In this document: one piece after another, positions 7,986 through 17,422 of the stretch
Layout: each line of letters opens with the position of its first letter
How positions within the stretch are numbered: position 1 is the stretch's first letter
Assembly (NCBI GenBank): GCA_021827145.1
Contig: JAKAXK010000014.1
Span: 1-34,643, forward strand
DNA: 34,643 nucleotides
Direction of reading: 5' to 3'
From: Pseudomonadota bacterium
GTDB lineage: Bacteria > Pseudomonadota > Gammaproteobacteria > Acidiferrobacterales > Acidiferrobacteraceae
Program-made: the position numbers and the translations under genes
The notes under the pieces: model-generated
Told to the model about the DNA's origin: nothing
What the model saw: the letters and a program-made list of their open reading frames with translations, nothing else
Databases searched by the model: none

Positions 7986-8851
7986 GTGTACTCATTCACA
8001 AACAGACCCGAGTCCTCTGTCAGGGCTTCACCGGCAAGCAGGGGACGTTTCACTGTCAGCAGGCCCTTGAGTACGGGACCGACATCGTTGGGGGCGTGAC
8101 GCCGGGCAAGGGGGGCACGCGACACCTCGATCGGCCGGTGTTCGATACCGTGGCCGAGGCCATGGTGGCGGTACAGCCAGATGCCTCCGTGATCTACGTC
8201 CCGGCACCCGTGGCGGCCGACGCCATTCTCGAATCGGCCGCCGCCGGCATCGGGCTTGTGGTGTGCATCACCGAAGGCATCCCGGCGGCGGATATGTTGC
8301 GGGTGAAGGCGCTGCTGCCGGCAAGCACGCGCCTCATAGGGCCCAATTGCCCGGGGATCATCACCTCCGGGGAGTGCAAGATCGGGATCATGCCGGGCGC
8401 CATCCATAAACCGGGGGTCGTGGGCATTGTCTCGCGTTCCGGCACCTTGACGTATGAGGCGGTAGCGCAGACCACGGCCGAAGGATTGGGGCAAACCACC
8501 TGTATCGGTATTGGGGGTGATCCCGTGCACGGGCTTGGCTTCATCGACTGCTTGGCGCTTTTCGAGGCCGACCCGGCCACTCAGGGCATCTTGCTGGTGG
8601 GCGAGATCGGCGGCGTGGCCGAGGAAGACGCGGCCGATTACATCCGTGCCCATGTGAGCAAGCCCGTGGTCGCCTATATCGCTGGCACGACCGCGCCGCC
8701 CGGTCGACGCATGGGACATGCCGGCGCGGTGATTGCCGGGGCGCTGGGCACCGCCGAGGCCAAGAAGGCGGCCTTGCGCGCCGCCGGGGTCACGGTGGTC
8801 GATTCGCCGGCGCGCATGGGCCGCGCGCTGGCCCAGAGATTGGCGCGATAA
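7982..8851 (+). CDS. sucD: Succinate--CoA ligase alpha subunit
   Basis: The alpha subunit binds CoA and carries the phosphohistidine. The 289-residue product shows the N-terminal CoA-binding Rossmann domain ([30 protein letters not shown]), PNCPGII, and the active-site region [10 protein letters not shown] with the His at about residue 246. The ATG at 7982 lies within the end of sucC (ATGA overlap), so the subunits are translationally coupled. Its TAA stop shares a base with the nadE ATG (TAATG), extending the same unit. The longer open frame upstream of 7982 is the shadow of sucC. The identification is secure. Confidence 0.97.
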   Translation: MSVLIHKQTRVLCQGFTGKQGTFHCQQALEYGTDIVGGVTPGKGGTRHLDRPVFDTVAEAMVAVQPDASVIYVPAPVAADAILESAAAGIGLVVCITEGIPAADMLRVKALLPASTRLIGPNCPGIITSGECKIGIMPGAIHKPGVVGIVSRSGTLTYEAVAQTTAEGLGQTTCIGIGGDPVHGLGFIDCLALFEADPATQGILLVGEIGGVAEEDAADYIRAHVSKPVVAYIAGTTAPPGRRMGHAGAVIAGALGTAEAKKAALRAAGVTVVDSPARMGRALAQRLAR

Positions 8852-10467
8852 TGGCAACCTTGGCACTCTGCCAGATGCGCTGCGAGGTCGGCAACATTAC
8901 CGGTAATGCGCGCCGTATGGCGGCGTTCGCGCACGCGGCGCGCGATGAACACAAGGCCCACCTGATCGCGTTTCCGGAGCTTGCCCTGACGGGATACCCG
9001 CCCGAAGACCTGCTGCTGCGGGCCGATTTCGTGGCCCGCGCGCAGGCCGCCGCCCTCGAACTCGCGGCGCTCTGTCCGGAGATCGATATGCTGGTGGGGC
9101 TTCCTTGGGCCGAGGGCGGGAGACTTTATAACGCCGTGGCGTGGATTCACGACGGCATGATCACGGGCCTCTACCGCAAGCAGGTACTGCCGAATTATGG
9201 GGTGTTCGACGAGCGCCGCTACTTCGCAACCGGCACCGGGTCGCTCGTGCGCACCGTGAACGGCACCGCGATCGGTGTCACCATCTGCGAGGACTTATGG
9301 GAGTCGGGGCCGGTCGGCGACGCGGCGGCGGCGGGCGCGCAGCTCGTCATGAATATCAATGCCTCACCCTACCACCGCGACAAGGATAGACTGCGCCTCC
9401 AGGTGGCCGCCGACCGCGCCATCGAGGGCCGCGTGGCGCTCGCCTATGTGAATATGGTCGGCGGACAGGATGAACTCGTCTTCGACGGGATGTCCTTCGT
9501 CGTCGATGCCGCAGGTGAGACCCAGGCCTGCGCCGCAGGTTTCAGCGAGGAGCTCTTGATCGCCCATGTCGATCCCGCCGGTCACCCCCAGCGTGGGACG
9601 TGCGCGCCGTGGCCGTCAGGCGAGGAGGCGCTGTACGAGGCCTTGAAGCTGGGCCTCTCCGATTATGTCAGGCGCAACGGCTTCGAGACCCTGGTGTTGG
9701 GGCTCTCGGGCGGCATCGATTCGGCGCTGACGCTGGCCTTGTGCCGCGACGCCTTGCCGCATATCGCGCTGCGGCCTGTCATGATGCCGTCACGCTACAC
9801 GCACGCGATGAGTATCGAGGACGCGCGCGCCCAGGCAGACGCGCTCGATCTCGAGCTTGCGGTGATCCCCATCGATCCCTTATACGACGCATTCGCGTCG
9901 ACCCTGGAATCGCTCTGGCAGGGCCCCGGACGGTCCTTGGCCGCCGAAAACCTCCAGGCCCGGATCCGCGGCACCCTGCTTATGACAGTCGCCAATGCGC
10001 ATCGGGGCTTGGTGGTCGTGACCAGCAACAAGAGTGAGCTTGCGGTCGGATACACGACACTCTATGGGGACATGGCGGGCGGTTACGCGCCGCTGAAGGA
10101 CGTCTTCAAGACCGATGTCTATGCCTTGGCGCGTTACCGCAATCGGCAAGGCGCGGTCATCCCCGAGCGCGTCATCGAGCGCGCCCCGAGCGCGGAACTG
10201 CGCCTGGATCAAAAGGACAGCGACAGTCTCCCGGCCTATGATGTACTGGATGCGGTTCTCAAGCGTTACGTCGAGCAGGATTGGGACGTCAACGGGCTCG
10301 TCGCCGCGGGATTCGATAAACGTCTGGTCGACGAGGTCTTGCGATTGGTACGCGGCGCCGAACACAAGCGCAAACAGGCGCCCTTGGGCACGCGCGTAAC
10401 GCCGCGCGCCTTCGGGCGCGACTGGCGTTATCCCGTGACGGCCTCCTACGAGCCGCCGAGGACGTGA
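8851..10467 (+). CDS. nadE: NAD+ synthase, glutamine-hydrolysing
   Basis: Makes NAD from nicotinate adenine dinucleotide, using glutamine as the nitrogen source. The 538-residue product is the two-domain form: an N-terminal nitrilase-like glutaminase with the Glu43-Lys110-Cys146 triad (FPELALTGYPPEDLL, GLYRKQVLPNYGVFDE, TICEDLWE), then a C-terminal ATP-pyrophosphatase domain with the P-loop SGGIDS at 286-291 and the VVTSNKSELAVGYTTLYGD block. The start ATG overlaps the sucD stop by one base. The last 22 bases overlap the convergent bamD. nadC, an earlier NAD-pathway gene, lies about 4 kb away in another unit. The identification is secure. Confidence 0.97.
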   Translation: MATLALCQMRCEVGNITGNARRMAAFAHAARDEHKAHLIAFPELALTGYPPEDLLLRADFVARAQAAALELAALCPEIDMLVGLPWAEGGRLYNAVAWIHDGMITGLYRKQVLPNYGVFDERRYFATGTGSLVRTVNGTAIGVTICEDLWESGPVGDAAAAGAQLVMNINASPYHRDKDRLRLQVAADRAIEGRVALAYVNMVGGQDELVFDGMSFVVDAAGETQACAAGFSEELLIAHVDPAGHPQRGTCAPWPSGEEALYEALKLGLSDYVRRNGFETLVLGLSGGIDSALTLALCRDALPHIALRPVMMPSRYTHAMSIEDARAQADALDLELAVIPIDPLYDAFASTLESLWQGPGRSLAAENLQARIRGTLLMTVANAHRGLVVVTSNKSELAVGYTTLYGDMAGGYAPLKDVFKTDVYALARYRNRQGAVIPERVIERAPSAELRLDQKDSDSLPAYDVLDAVLKRYVEQDWDVNGLVAAGFDKRLVDEVLRLVRGAEHKRKQAPLGTRVTPRAFGRDWRYPVTASYEPPRT

Positions 10468-11231
10468 GCGCGCTGCAAGCGTTTGAGGTAGGGGCTTGAG
10501 GGGAAATTGCGCGCGAGGATGAGCGCCGTGTCGTGGCTCAGATTCACCATGCCCATACGTTCGTAGGCCATGGCCATGAGCCCCAGGGCGTCGGCGACCG
10601 CCGGGGTCCGCGGATAGTGCTCGATCACGCGTTTGCAGCGGTTGGCCGTGGCGACATAGGCGCCATGAATATAATAATAGCGGGCAACCGCGATATTGTT
10701 GCGGGCAAGCATGTCCGTGAGATAGTTCGCCCGCTCCGCCGCATCGGCGGCGTACTGGCTGTGCGGGTACTTCTTTACGACTACCTCAAAGGCCCTCAAG
10801 GCCGCGCGCAGCGCGGTGGTATCGCGGCCCTGGAGCTGATTCACACCAAAGGCGCGCTCAATAAGGCTTCTATGCTTATTGAAATTGACGAGCCCCTGGA
10901 GATAGTAGGCATAGGCCACGCGCGGGTCGGTCGGGTGGAGGCGTATAAAGCGCTTAGTGGCCGCAATGGCGGCGTCGGACTCGCCGGATTTGTAATAGGC
11001 GTAGGCCACGACGATCTCGGCCTGGGCGGCGTAGCGTCCGTAGGGGTAGCTTGCCTCGAGCTCCTCGAGCAGACGCACCGCATGATGATAATTTGCCGCT
11101 TTGAGGGAACTGACCGCGCTGGCGTAGAATCGCCGGGCCGGCCAGTGATGGGTCTTATGATGATAGTCGCGGCCGCAGGCCGTGAGGCCCGCAAGGGCGA
11201 AAACCAGAACAACGCGGGACAGGGGACGCAT
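10446..11231 (-). CDS. bamD: Outer membrane protein assembly factor BamD
   Basis: Essential lipoprotein of the BAM complex that inserts beta-barrel proteins in the outer membrane. The 261-residue product starts at ATG 11231 (GAGAGG five bases upstream), not at the longer frame start 11258. It has a lipoprotein signal peptide with lipobox LTAC (Cys19), then TPR repeats: YASAVSSLKAANYHHAVRLL, YPYGRYAAQAEIVVAYAYYK, HPTDPRVAYAYYLQGLVNFN, KYPHSQYAADAAERANYL. It is divergent from rluD across a 44-base gap, the same arrangement as E. coli bamD/rluD, which supports the call. The 3' end overlaps nadE by 22 bases. Confidence 0.95.
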   Translation of the reverse strand: MRPLSRVVLVFALAGLTACGRDYHHKTHHWPARRFYASAVSSLKAANYHHAVRLLEELEASYPYGRYAAQAEIVVAYAYYKSGESDAAIAATKRFIRLHPTDPRVAYAYYLQGLVNFNKHRSLIERAFGVNQLQGRDTTALRAALRAFEVVVKKYPHSQYAADAAERANYLTDMLARNNIAVARYYYIHGAYVATANRCKRVIEHYPRTPAVADALGLMAMAYERMGMVNLSHDTALILARNFPSSPYLKRLQRAHVLGGS

Positions 11232-11275
11232 GCCTACCTCTCTAATATGCCGATGCAAGCTTAACCGGATTTGGC

Positions 11276-12208
11276 GTGAGCGGAAAGGGTTTGGAAGACG
11301 AGCGTAAGTTTTGGCTGGAGATGTCAGACGCCGAACAGGGGCTCAGGCTCGATCGGGCGCTGGCGCGTCGGCTGCCGCAATTCTCGCGCACCACGCTTCA
11401 GGGCTGGCTGCGCGACGGACATATCACCATAGATACCAAGCCCGCGACCGCGACGACCTTGGTGCGTGGCGGCGAGCGGGTGCAGTTCGATTTGCCGCAG
11501 CCCAAGCCCGCCGATGTCATAGCCGAGGACATCCCGCTTCATGTGATTTTCGAAGACGAGACCCTGATCGTGATCGACAAACCCGCTGGGCTCGTCGTGC
11601 ATCCGGGGGCCGGGTGCGCACAGGGCACCCTGCAAAACGCGCTTTTGCACCATGCCCCAGAATTGGCGCCGCTTGCGCGTTCGGGGATCGTGCATCGCCT
11701 GGACAAAGACACCTCGGGGGCCCTGGTCGTGGCCCGCACCGAGGCCGCGCGTCTGTCGCTGATCGGTCAGCTGAAGAGCCGCGAGATGGGTCGTGAGTAC
11801 GAGGCGCTCGTGATCGGCTGTCCGCCCGCGACCGGCACGGTCGAGGCCCCCATAGGGCGTGACATTCGTCATAGGACCCGCATGAGCGTGCGTAGCGGCG
11901 GGCGCGCGGCGCGCTCCGATTTTACGGTTGTGGAGCGTCTGGGTCCTTACAGTCTGGTCAAGGTCAAGCTCCACTCCGGTCGCACCCACCAAATCCGCGT
12001 GCATATGGCGCACCTGGGCTTTCCGCTCGTGGGTGATCAGACCTATGGCGGCGGTCGCACGCGGCATATCCTGGCGCGCCAGGCCCTGCATGCGCGCAGA
12101 CTTTCCCTGCGCCACCCCAACACCGGTGAGCCCCGGACGTTCGAGGCGTCGCGGCCGGCTGATTTCGCGCAGGTACTGACCGCCCTGCGGGAGGAGTTTG
12201 GGACATGA
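11276..12208 (+). CDS. rluD: Ribosomal large subunit pseudouridine synthase (RluD-type)
   Basis: Converts specific uridines of 23S rRNA (helix 69 in E. coli) to pseudouridine. The 310-residue product has an N-terminal S4 RNA-binding domain (RLDRALARRLPQFSRTTLQG) and the RsuA/RluD catalytic domain with the signature GIVHRLDKDTSGALVVART, in which Asp143 is the expected nucleophile, and SGRTHQIRVHMAHLGFPLVG. The GTG at 11276 lacks a strong ribosome binding site, and ATG 11321 is a possible alternative that still keeps the S4 domain. Position beside bamD and pgeF supports RluD over RluA or RluC. It overlaps pgeF by ATGA. Confidence 0.94.
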   Translation: MSGKGLEDERKFWLEMSDAEQGLRLDRALARRLPQFSRTTLQGWLRDGHITIDTKPATATTLVRGGERVQFDLPQPKPADVIAEDIPLHVIFEDETLIVIDKPAGLVVHPGAGCAQGTLQNALLHHAPELAPLARSGIVHRLDKDTSGALVVARTEAARLSLIGQLKSREMGREYEALVIGCPPATGTVEAPIGRDIRHRTRMSVRSGGRAARSDFTVVERLGPYSLVKVKLHSGRTHQIRVHMAHLGFPLVGDQTYGGGRTRHILARQALHARRLSLRHPNTGEPRTFEASRPADFAQVLTALREEFGT

Positions 12209-12924
12209 TACGCATCCTGCCCGCGGCCTGGCCCGTGCTTGGTGTGCGGGCCTTCACCACCCTGCGTACGGGCGGATGCAGTGTCGGCCCGTATGCCTCC
12301 TTGAATCTTGCCTCGCATGTAGGCGACGCACCCCAGGACGTGGCCGCCAATCGCATGGCGCTCCAGCGAGAACTGGACATCAAGGGGGCGCCGGTTTGGT
12401 TGAATCAGGTTCACGGTCGCACCGTCATCGATGCCGGGGCGTCTTTCGCAGCCCCACCCGAGGCCGATGGGAGTTTTACGACGCGCCCGGGTGTCGTGTG
12501 CGCGGTCCTGACCGCCGACTGTCTGCCGGTCGTGCTCGCCGACCGTAAGGGGCAATGCGTCGCCGTGGTTCATGCCGGTTGGCGGGGATTGGCCGCCGGC
12601 GTGATCGAGGCGGGGCTTGCGGCCCTGCCTGTGCCGCCGCCCCGACTTGTGGCGTGGCTGGGACCGGCCATAGGCGCCGCCGACTACGAGGTCGGAGATG
12701 AGGTCCGCCGCGCCTTTGGGCGCGCCGCGCGCGATGCCTTCACACCCAACGCACAGGGACGTTATTTCGCCGATCTCTATGCGCTCGCGCGGCTTAGGCT
12801 CCAGGCCGCCGGGATCGGGGCGGTCTATGGGGGAGGCCAGAGCTGTTTTTCGCATCCTGACCTCTTCTCTTACCGCAGGACCCCAGTCTGCGGGCGGATG
12901 GCGACTTTGGCCTGGATCGCGTAA
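12205..12924 (+). CDS. pgeF: YfiH/PgeF-family purine nucleoside phosphorylase / peptidoglycan-editing factor
   Basis: The 239-residue member of the YfiH/LACC1 family. In E. coli it is linked to correct incorporation of L-Ala in peptidoglycan, and related proteins have adenosine phosphorylase/deaminase-type activity. Metal and active-site signatures are visible: LNQVHGRTV (His), LTADCLPVVLAD (Cys) and VHAGWRGLAAGV (His). The first residues are compact, without a signal peptide, as expected for a cytoplasmic enzyme. The start ATG overlaps the rluD stop (ATGA). In E. coli clpB follows directly; here about 5.2 kb lies between. Family assignment is secure; the physiological substrate is less certain. 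Confidence 0.94.
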   Translation: MIRILPAAWPVLGVRAFTTLRTGGCSVGPYASLNLASHVGDAPQDVAANRMALQRELDIKGAPVWLNQVHGRTVIDAGASFAAPPEADGSFTTRPGVVCAVLTADCLPVVLADRKGQCVAVVHAGWRGLAAGVIEAGLAALPVPPPRLVAWLGPAIGAADYEVGDEVRRAFGRAARDAFTPNAQGRYFADLYALARLRLQAAGIGAVYGGGQSCFSHPDLFSYRRTPVCGRMATLAWIA

Positions 12925-12967
12925 TACTCGCAGGCCATAGGGGTAAACGTTGTAAGGAGACGACACC

Positions 12968-13531
12968 ATGACGAAGAGTCTGCAAGGCAAGCGGGTAGCC
13001 ATGCTCTTGACCGACGGAGTCGAGCAGATTGAGTACGAGATGCCGCGCCAATACCTCGAAGAGCGGGGTGCCGCAGTGGATCTCATCGCGCCCAAGAGGC
13101 GTGGCGAGACGGTGCAGGGCTTCCATCATTTGACCCCGGGCTCACAGTGGACGGTCGATAAGTCCATCGAGGAGGCGCACCCCGAGGACTATGACGCGCT
13201 GGTGCTGCCAGGCGGGGTCGCCAATCCCGATCAGCTGCGTCTGAGCGCCCGGGCCATCAAGTTCGTGAGCGATTTCGCGCAGACCGGTCAGCCGCTGGCC
13301 GCCATCTGTCATGGCCCATGGCTTTTGATCAATGCCGGTCTGGTCGCGGGGCGGCATTTCACAAGCTGGCCGAGCCTCGAGACCGACTTGAAGAACGCCG
13401 GAGGCCGCTGGACGGACGAAGCCGTCGTCGTCGACGGCCGCTTCATCACCAGCCGTAAGCCAGAGGACATACCCGCGTTCAACGCACAGATCGAGAAGGC
13501 GCTCTCAAGGCCGCGCGCGGACCACGTCTAG
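12968..13531 (+). CDS. DJ-1/PfpI-family protein (class I glutamine amidotransferase-like)
   Basis: The 187-residue product of the PfpI/YhbO group, which includes stress-protective deglycase- and protease-like proteins; the true reaction is disputed for the family. It shows a Rossmann-like start ([20 protein letters not shown]) with conserved acidic residues, the [18 protein letters not shown] loop, and the nucleophile elbow AICHGPWLL with Cys114-His115. The ATG has AAGGAGA at good spacing. A 43-base gap separates it from pgeF. It converges on nadC, and the two genes read their TAG stops from opposite strands of the same CTAG (13528-13531). A role in oxidative or carbonyl stress would fit the ergothioneine genes next door; this is inference. 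Confidence 0.93.
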   Translation: MTKSLQGKRVAMLLTDGVEQIEYEMPRQYLEERGAAVDLIAPKRRGETVQGFHHLTPGSQWTVDKSIEEAHPEDYDALVLPGGVANPDQLRLSARAIKFVSDFAQTGQPLAAICHGPWLLINAGLVAGRHFTSWPSLETDLKNAGGRWTDEAVVVDGRFITSRKPEDIPAFNAQIEKALSRPRADHV

Positions 13532-14367
13532 CTCAGGGAAAACCGCAAGGAAAGATCAAGGGCGCGCACGGACTTGGTCAGCTCCCCCACCGACAGAAAA
13601 TCGACGCCGGTCTCGGCATAAACGCCCGCATTGGACAGCGTGATGCCGCCGGAGGCCTCGAGCAGGGCGCGCCCAGACGTTTGTGCGACGGCCTTCCGTA
13701 GATCAGCCAGCGCGAAGTTGTCGAGGAGCACGCGTGGGGCGCCTGCAGTGAGCGCCTCCTCGAGCTGCTCCAAGGTCTCGACCTCGATCTCGACCATGCG
13801 GCCGGCGGCCAGTTCGATGGCCTGCGCCAAGGTCGCGGCGATAGACCCGACGGCGGCGATATGGTTCTCCTTGATCAGGACGCCGTCGTAGAGGCCCATA
13901 CGATGGTTGGCGCAGCCGCCGCAGCGGACGGCGTATTTTTGCGCAAGCCGCAGGCCCGGCAGGGTCTTTCTGGTATCGAGGATCTGCGTCTTGGTATGCG
14001 CAACCGCGTCGGCGTAACGTCGCGCAAGGGTGGCAGTCCCCGACAAGGTCTGCAGGAAATTGAGGGCGGTGCGCTCGCCTGTCAGCAAGGCCCGTGCCGG
14101 GCCCTCGATCTCGCAGAGCGTGTCACCGGCGGTTACGCGGTCCCCGTCCTGTGCCCGCCAGATGACGCGCACCGCGGGGTCGAGTTGCGAAAAGACCGCG
14201 TCGAACCATGCACAACCGCACAGCACACCATCTTCGCGCGTGCGCAGAACGGCGCGCGCGGGGCGCGTAGGCGCGAGTAGGGCGGTGAGATCGCCCGAGC
14301 CCACGTCCTCCTCGAGGGCGATCCGTACTTGGTTTGCGATTAGTGTGTGAGGCGCGAGGAATGGCAC
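13528..14367 (-). CDS. nadC: Nicotinate-nucleotide pyrophosphorylase (carboxylating), quinolinate phosphoribosyltransferase
   Basis: Converts quinolinate and PRPP to nicotinate mononucleotide, CO2 and PPi in de novo NAD synthesis. The 279-residue product has the family blocks [85 protein letters not shown] and VLLDNF, ending in [11 protein letters not shown]. The start is GTG 14367 inside the end of egtB, with GGAG seven bases upstream, so nadC is the third gene of an egtC-egtB-nadC unit. There is no biochemical reason I know of for the link with ergothioneine. It shares its stop tetramer with the convergent PfpI-like gene. Confidence 0.96.
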   Translation of the reverse strand: MPFLAPHTLIANQVRIALEEDVGSGDLTALLAPTRPARAVLRTREDGVLCGCAWFDAVFSQLDPAVRVIWRAQDGDRVTAGDTLCEIEGPARALLTGERTALNFLQTLSGTATLARRYADAVAHTKTQILDTRKTLPGLRLAQKYAVRCGGCANHRMGLYDGVLIKENHIAAVGSIAATLAQAIELAAGRMVEIEVETLEQLEEALTAGAPRVLLDNFALADLRKAVAQTSGRALLEASGGITLSNAGVYAETGVDFLSVGELTKSVRALDLSLRFSLS

Positions 14368-15506
14368 AGGCGTACTCCAGCAAAGACGTGGCGCTTGTCG
14401 GCGGCGTGGAAATTCCGGAACGAGGCACGGCGGGTGGCGCTTGCGCTGTAGATGCTTGCACCGCGCAAAGTGGTATGGGCTCCATCGAACCAGGGCATGG
14501 AGTAGCCGCGGTACGGAAACGCACGAAATCCGGAATAGGGATAAAAGCGGTTTTCACACCACTCCCAGGCCGAGCCCACATCCAGCAGAAGCCCGGCACG
14601 CATGGCGAGCTCCCATTCCACTTCGTGCGGCAATCGCGCATGCGCGTAGCGGGCAAAGGCGCGTGCCTCGTAGGCGCACAGGCCCGCGACCGGTGCGTCC
14701 GGTGTCAATTCTATAGGGCCGCAATGATTGACGCCATACCAATGCCCGTCACGGTTACGGCGCCAATGCCACGGCGCCTCGGCCCGGATCTGATCGCGCC
14801 AGCGCCGGCCTTCATGCGTCCAGTAGCGGTCATCTCGATAGCCATCATCCTCCATAAACCGCAAGTAGGCGGCATTCGAGACCGGACGCTCGGCGATCGC
14901 AAACGCAGGCATGCGCCAATCGTGGCTCGGGCGCTCGTTGTCGAAGCTATCGGGTCCGTCATCACCGATGCGACCATGGCCACCGGTCCAGGTGCGATAG
15001 GGAACCGACAGGGCCGCGGACGTCAGGGTCTGCGTGGGGCAAAACGTGCCCTCGTCCCTCGCGAGCGCGCGCGCCACGAGCGCCCGGTGCATGGTTTCCA
15101 GGTGTTGACCGTGGTGCTGGATCAGAAAGCGCAGCATGAAGTCGCGCGCAAGCAGTGGATGGTCGGGGTGCGCGGACTCGGCGGCCGTCAGAAGCTCCAG
15201 GAAGCGCGGCTGCCACCCCGTCCAGTCCCAGTCCAGCGCGTCCAGATCCGGCATGTGCGCGGTGCGCTCAGGCTTAGGCAATCCGTCCGGGCGGAAGAGC
15301 CGTGCACGAACCTTGTTGTGCGCAAGGCCCGCAAGCCGCTCCCCAACCCACTGCTGTTCGATGTACAGCATATGACCGAGATGCCAGAGCAGAGGGCTTA
15401 CATCCGGGTGGTGCATGCGACGGCGATCCGCTGGTGGGACCGATTGCACCAGGGTCCGGGCCGCGCCCCGGATGTCTTGCAGTATGATGTAGAGCGAGGC
15501 GTCCAT
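14340..15506 (-). CDS. egtB: Ergothioneine biosynthesis protein EgtB (iron-dependent sulfoxide synthase)
   Basis: Catalyses O2-dependent C-S bond formation between hercynine and gamma-glutamylcysteine or cysteine. The 388-residue product has an N-terminal DinB-like domain with [15 protein letters not shown] and the HX3HXE motif HHGQHLE (residues 131-137); by analogy the iron ligands would be His45, His131 and His135. The C-terminal FGE-sulfatase-like domain follows ([53 protein letters not shown]). The start is placed at ATG 15506, four bases after the egtC stop. A GTG at 15545 in frame would overlap egtC, and neither has a strong ribosome binding site. It overlaps the start of nadC by 28 bases. 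The family is clear. Confidence 0.94.
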   Translation of the reverse strand: MDASLYIILQDIRGAARTLVQSVPPADRRRMHHPDVSPLLWHLGHMLYIEQQWVGERLAGLAHNKVRARLFRPDGLPKPERTAHMPDLDALDWDWTGWQPRFLELLTAAESAHPDHPLLARDFMLRFLIQHHGQHLETMHRALVARALARDEGTFCPTQTLTSAALSVPYRTWTGGHGRIGDDGPDSFDNERPSHDWRMPAFAIAERPVSNAAYLRFMEDDGYRDDRYWTHEGRRWRDQIRAEAPWHWRRNRDGHWYGVNHCGPIELTPDAPVAGLCAYEARAFARYAHARLPHEVEWELAMRAGLLLDVGSAWEWCENRFYPYSGFRAFPYRGYSMPWFDGAHTTLRGASIYSASATRRASFRNFHAADKRHVFAGVRLCHSSRLTH

Positions 15507-15510
15507 AAGC

Positions 15511-16284
15511 TTATAACGATATGAGGTGGGCGGGTTTATCGCCACCCACGGTGAGGATATGATGCTCGGGAACGGTTTGCCAATACGGCCCCTCCGTCAA
15601 GGGTTCCGACGCGATCAACGCGGCGCCAGGATACTCTTCGTCGTCGGTCGTGAAGTAGAGACTGGGCGACGGGCCACCCACGGCGTGGCGCAGGGCATGG
15701 ATGCGCTCGCCATCGGTCACCACGATGTTGAGGAGGCCGCGCTCGACACCGAACTCGTCGGACAGTTTTCGCGCGGTCTCGCGCAGGGCCTCCGGGACAT
15801 CGAAATCGGCGGCGGTGAGGACTTGGCGCAAGAGCGCGAACAGGTATTCCGAATCCGTCGTGCCTTCGATGGAGCACTCGATGTCATACGACAAGGCACG
15901 GCGCAGGCGCGCGCGAAGTGTGGGGAAATCGGCCAGATAGCCATTGTGGAGGAACAGCAGGCCGTCACCGGTGTAGGGTTGGGTGTTGGCCGGGTGGTTG
16001 GCGAGCCCGGCTGTGGCGCTGCGGACGTTCGCGACCCATAAGGGGGCGCGCATGTGCCGTGCGAGCGTCGGCAGGTTGTGGTCGGCCCAGATCGGCATAC
16101 TGTAGGTCAGGCGCGCCAGCGCCCCGTCGTCCGCGCGCCAGCCGATGCCATAGCCATCGGCATTGACGTGCCCCTCGCGCATCTCGCGCGGCGCGTAGGA
16201 TTGTTCGGTCAGTCCATGTCGGGGCGCCAGGAGAAACCGCGCCAGCGATATAGAGGGTCCAAGGTAGGCTGCCAGGCGACACAT
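15511..16284 (-). CDS. egtC: Ergothioneine biosynthesis glutamine-amidotransferase-like hydrolase EgtC
   Basis: A class II (Ntn) amidohydrolase that removes the gamma-glutamyl group from the EgtB product. The 257-residue product begins MCRLAAYLGPSISLARFLL, so after Met removal Cys2 is the N-terminal nucleophile. For that reason ATG 16284 is preferred over ATG 16293, which would bury the Cys. Further blocks are HVNADGYGIGWRADDG, WVANVRSATAG, PYTGDGLLFLHNGYLADF and GTTDSEYLFALL, all typical of this group. It is divergent from egtD across only 51 bases and coupled to egtB. Its presence implies that EgtB uses gamma-glutamylcysteine as in mycobacteria; egtA and egtE are not in the window. Confidence 0.93.
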   Translation of the reverse strand: MCRLAAYLGPSISLARFLLAPRHGLTEQSYAPREMREGHVNADGYGIGWRADDGALARLTYSMPIWADHNLPTLARHMRAPLWVANVRSATAGLANHPANTQPYTGDGLLFLHNGYLADFPTLRARLRRALSYDIECSIEGTTDSEYLFALLRQVLTAADFDVPEALRETARKLSDEFGVERGLLNIVVTDGERIHALRHAVGGPSPSLYFTTDDEEYPGAALIASEPLTEGPYWQTVPEHHILTVGGDKPAHLISL

Positions 16285-16335
16285 GGCTTGCATTCTACTG
16301 CAAGTGGGTATTCGGTTGTATCACGAGGAGGCGCC

Positions 16336-17364
16336 ATGGAACGGAATACACAGGCAGTCGAGGGGCTAGATGTTCGGTCGGGAACGCACGGCGCGACTGG
16401 AATTGCGCTCGTGCGCCTGCCGGGATCGTTGCGGTCGTCAGGGCTCGACCGCGACGTGCGCCGGGGACTGGTGGGGCCACACAAGCATTTGCCCCCGAAA
16501 TACTTTTACGATGCCCGCGGGTCGTGGCTCTTCGAGCAGATCTGTAGCACCCCGGAGTACTACCCGACACGCACCGAATCGGCACTGCTTGCGTGTCACG
16601 CGCGCGGGATCCTGGATCTGGTGGCGCCCGGGACCCTTGTGGAGATCGGCAGCGGGTCCTCGGAGAAGACCGATCACTTCTTTACGGCGTGCGAAGACCT
16701 GGGTCTCTCCGTCCGCTACCAGCCATTCGATGTGTGCGACGAGGCCTTACGCGCGGCGGCCATGCGTCTGCGGGCGCGCTATGCATGGCTCGACATGGAG
16801 CTTTTGGTGGGCGACTACGCGGTCGATCTGCCGGTGCTTCCCTATTCGGAAGGACCGCGCCTTTTCCTGTTTCTGGGGGGCACGATAGGGAATCTGAACC
16901 ACGACGAGGCCTTGACGTTCCTCGCAACCCTGCGCGACACCATGCGCCCGGAAGATTATCTCTTGCTAGGCTTCGATCGCATCAAGGACAAACGCGTCCT
17001 CGACGCGGCCTACAACGATGCGGAGGGTTACACCGCGCAATTCAATTTGAACCTGCTCGAGGTCTTGAATAGCCGCCTGGATGCCGATTTTGACGCGCGT
17101 CACTTCGCGCACGTGGCCTTTTTCAACGAGGACGAGGGACAGATCGAAATGCATTTGCGGGCGCGGCGCACCCACGAAGCGACCATGGCACGCATCGGGC
17201 TTGTCACACGATTCGTGGAAGGCGAGACTATACTCACCGAAATCAGCCGGAAGTTCACGCCAGAGGGCATGAGGGCGCTCCTGGAGGCGGCCGGTTTCCG
17301 GTGGTGCCGCCACGAAGAGGCGGAGAATGGCTATTTCTCGCTCGCGCTCGTAAGCCCCACCTGA
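16336..17364 (+). CDS. egtD: L-histidine N-alpha-methyltransferase EgtD
   Basis: Trimethylates histidine with SAM to hercynine, the first step of ergothioneine synthesis. The 342-residue product shows KYFYDARGSWLFEQICSTPE, YYPTRTESALL, the SAM-binding LVEIGSGSSEKTDHFF, RLFLFLGGTIGNLNHDEA, DYLLLGFDRIKDKRVLDAAY and FNLNLLEVLNSRLDADFD, ending with NGYFSLALV. The start ATG 16336 follows GAGGAGG at about six bases; the open frame further upstream overlaps egtC antisense and is not used. It is divergent from egtC-egtB. Most EgtD genes sit directly beside egtB on one strand, so the split divergent layout is a variation. Confidence 0.96.
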   Translation: MERNTQAVEGLDVRSGTHGATGIALVRLPGSLRSSGLDRDVRRGLVGPHKHLPPKYFYDARGSWLFEQICSTPEYYPTRTESALLACHARGILDLVAPGTLVEIGSGSSEKTDHFFTACEDLGLSVRYQPFDVCDEALRAAAMRLRARYAWLDMELLVGDYAVDLPVLPYSEGPRLFLFLGGTIGNLNHDEALTFLATLRDTMRPEDYLLLGFDRIKDKRVLDAAYNDAEGYTAQFNLNLLEVLNSRLDADFDARHFAHVAFFNEDEGQIEMHLRARRTHEATMARIGLVTRFVEGETILTEISRKFTPEGMRALLEAAGFRWCRHEEAENGYFSLALVSPT

Positions 17365-17368
17365 ACCG

Positions 17369-17385
17369 CCCGCCGGTCCGGCGGG
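17369..17385 (+). other. GC-rich hairpin after egtD
   Basis: CCCGCC-GGTCC-GGCGGG begins five bases after the egtD stop: a 6-bp perfect stem with a 5-base loop. No T-run follows, so it is at best a weak terminator or a 3'-end stability element before marC. Seen directly; the role is inferred. Confidence 0.35.
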
Positions 17386-17422
17386 GACAAGAAGACGCCG
17401 GGCATCATGCGGGGAGAGCGGT

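Noticed and set aside
7289-8866. 525-codon minus-strand open frame
   Set aside because: It is fully antisense to sucC and sucD, both confidently identified, and the translation is Arg/Pro/Ala-rich without domain features.
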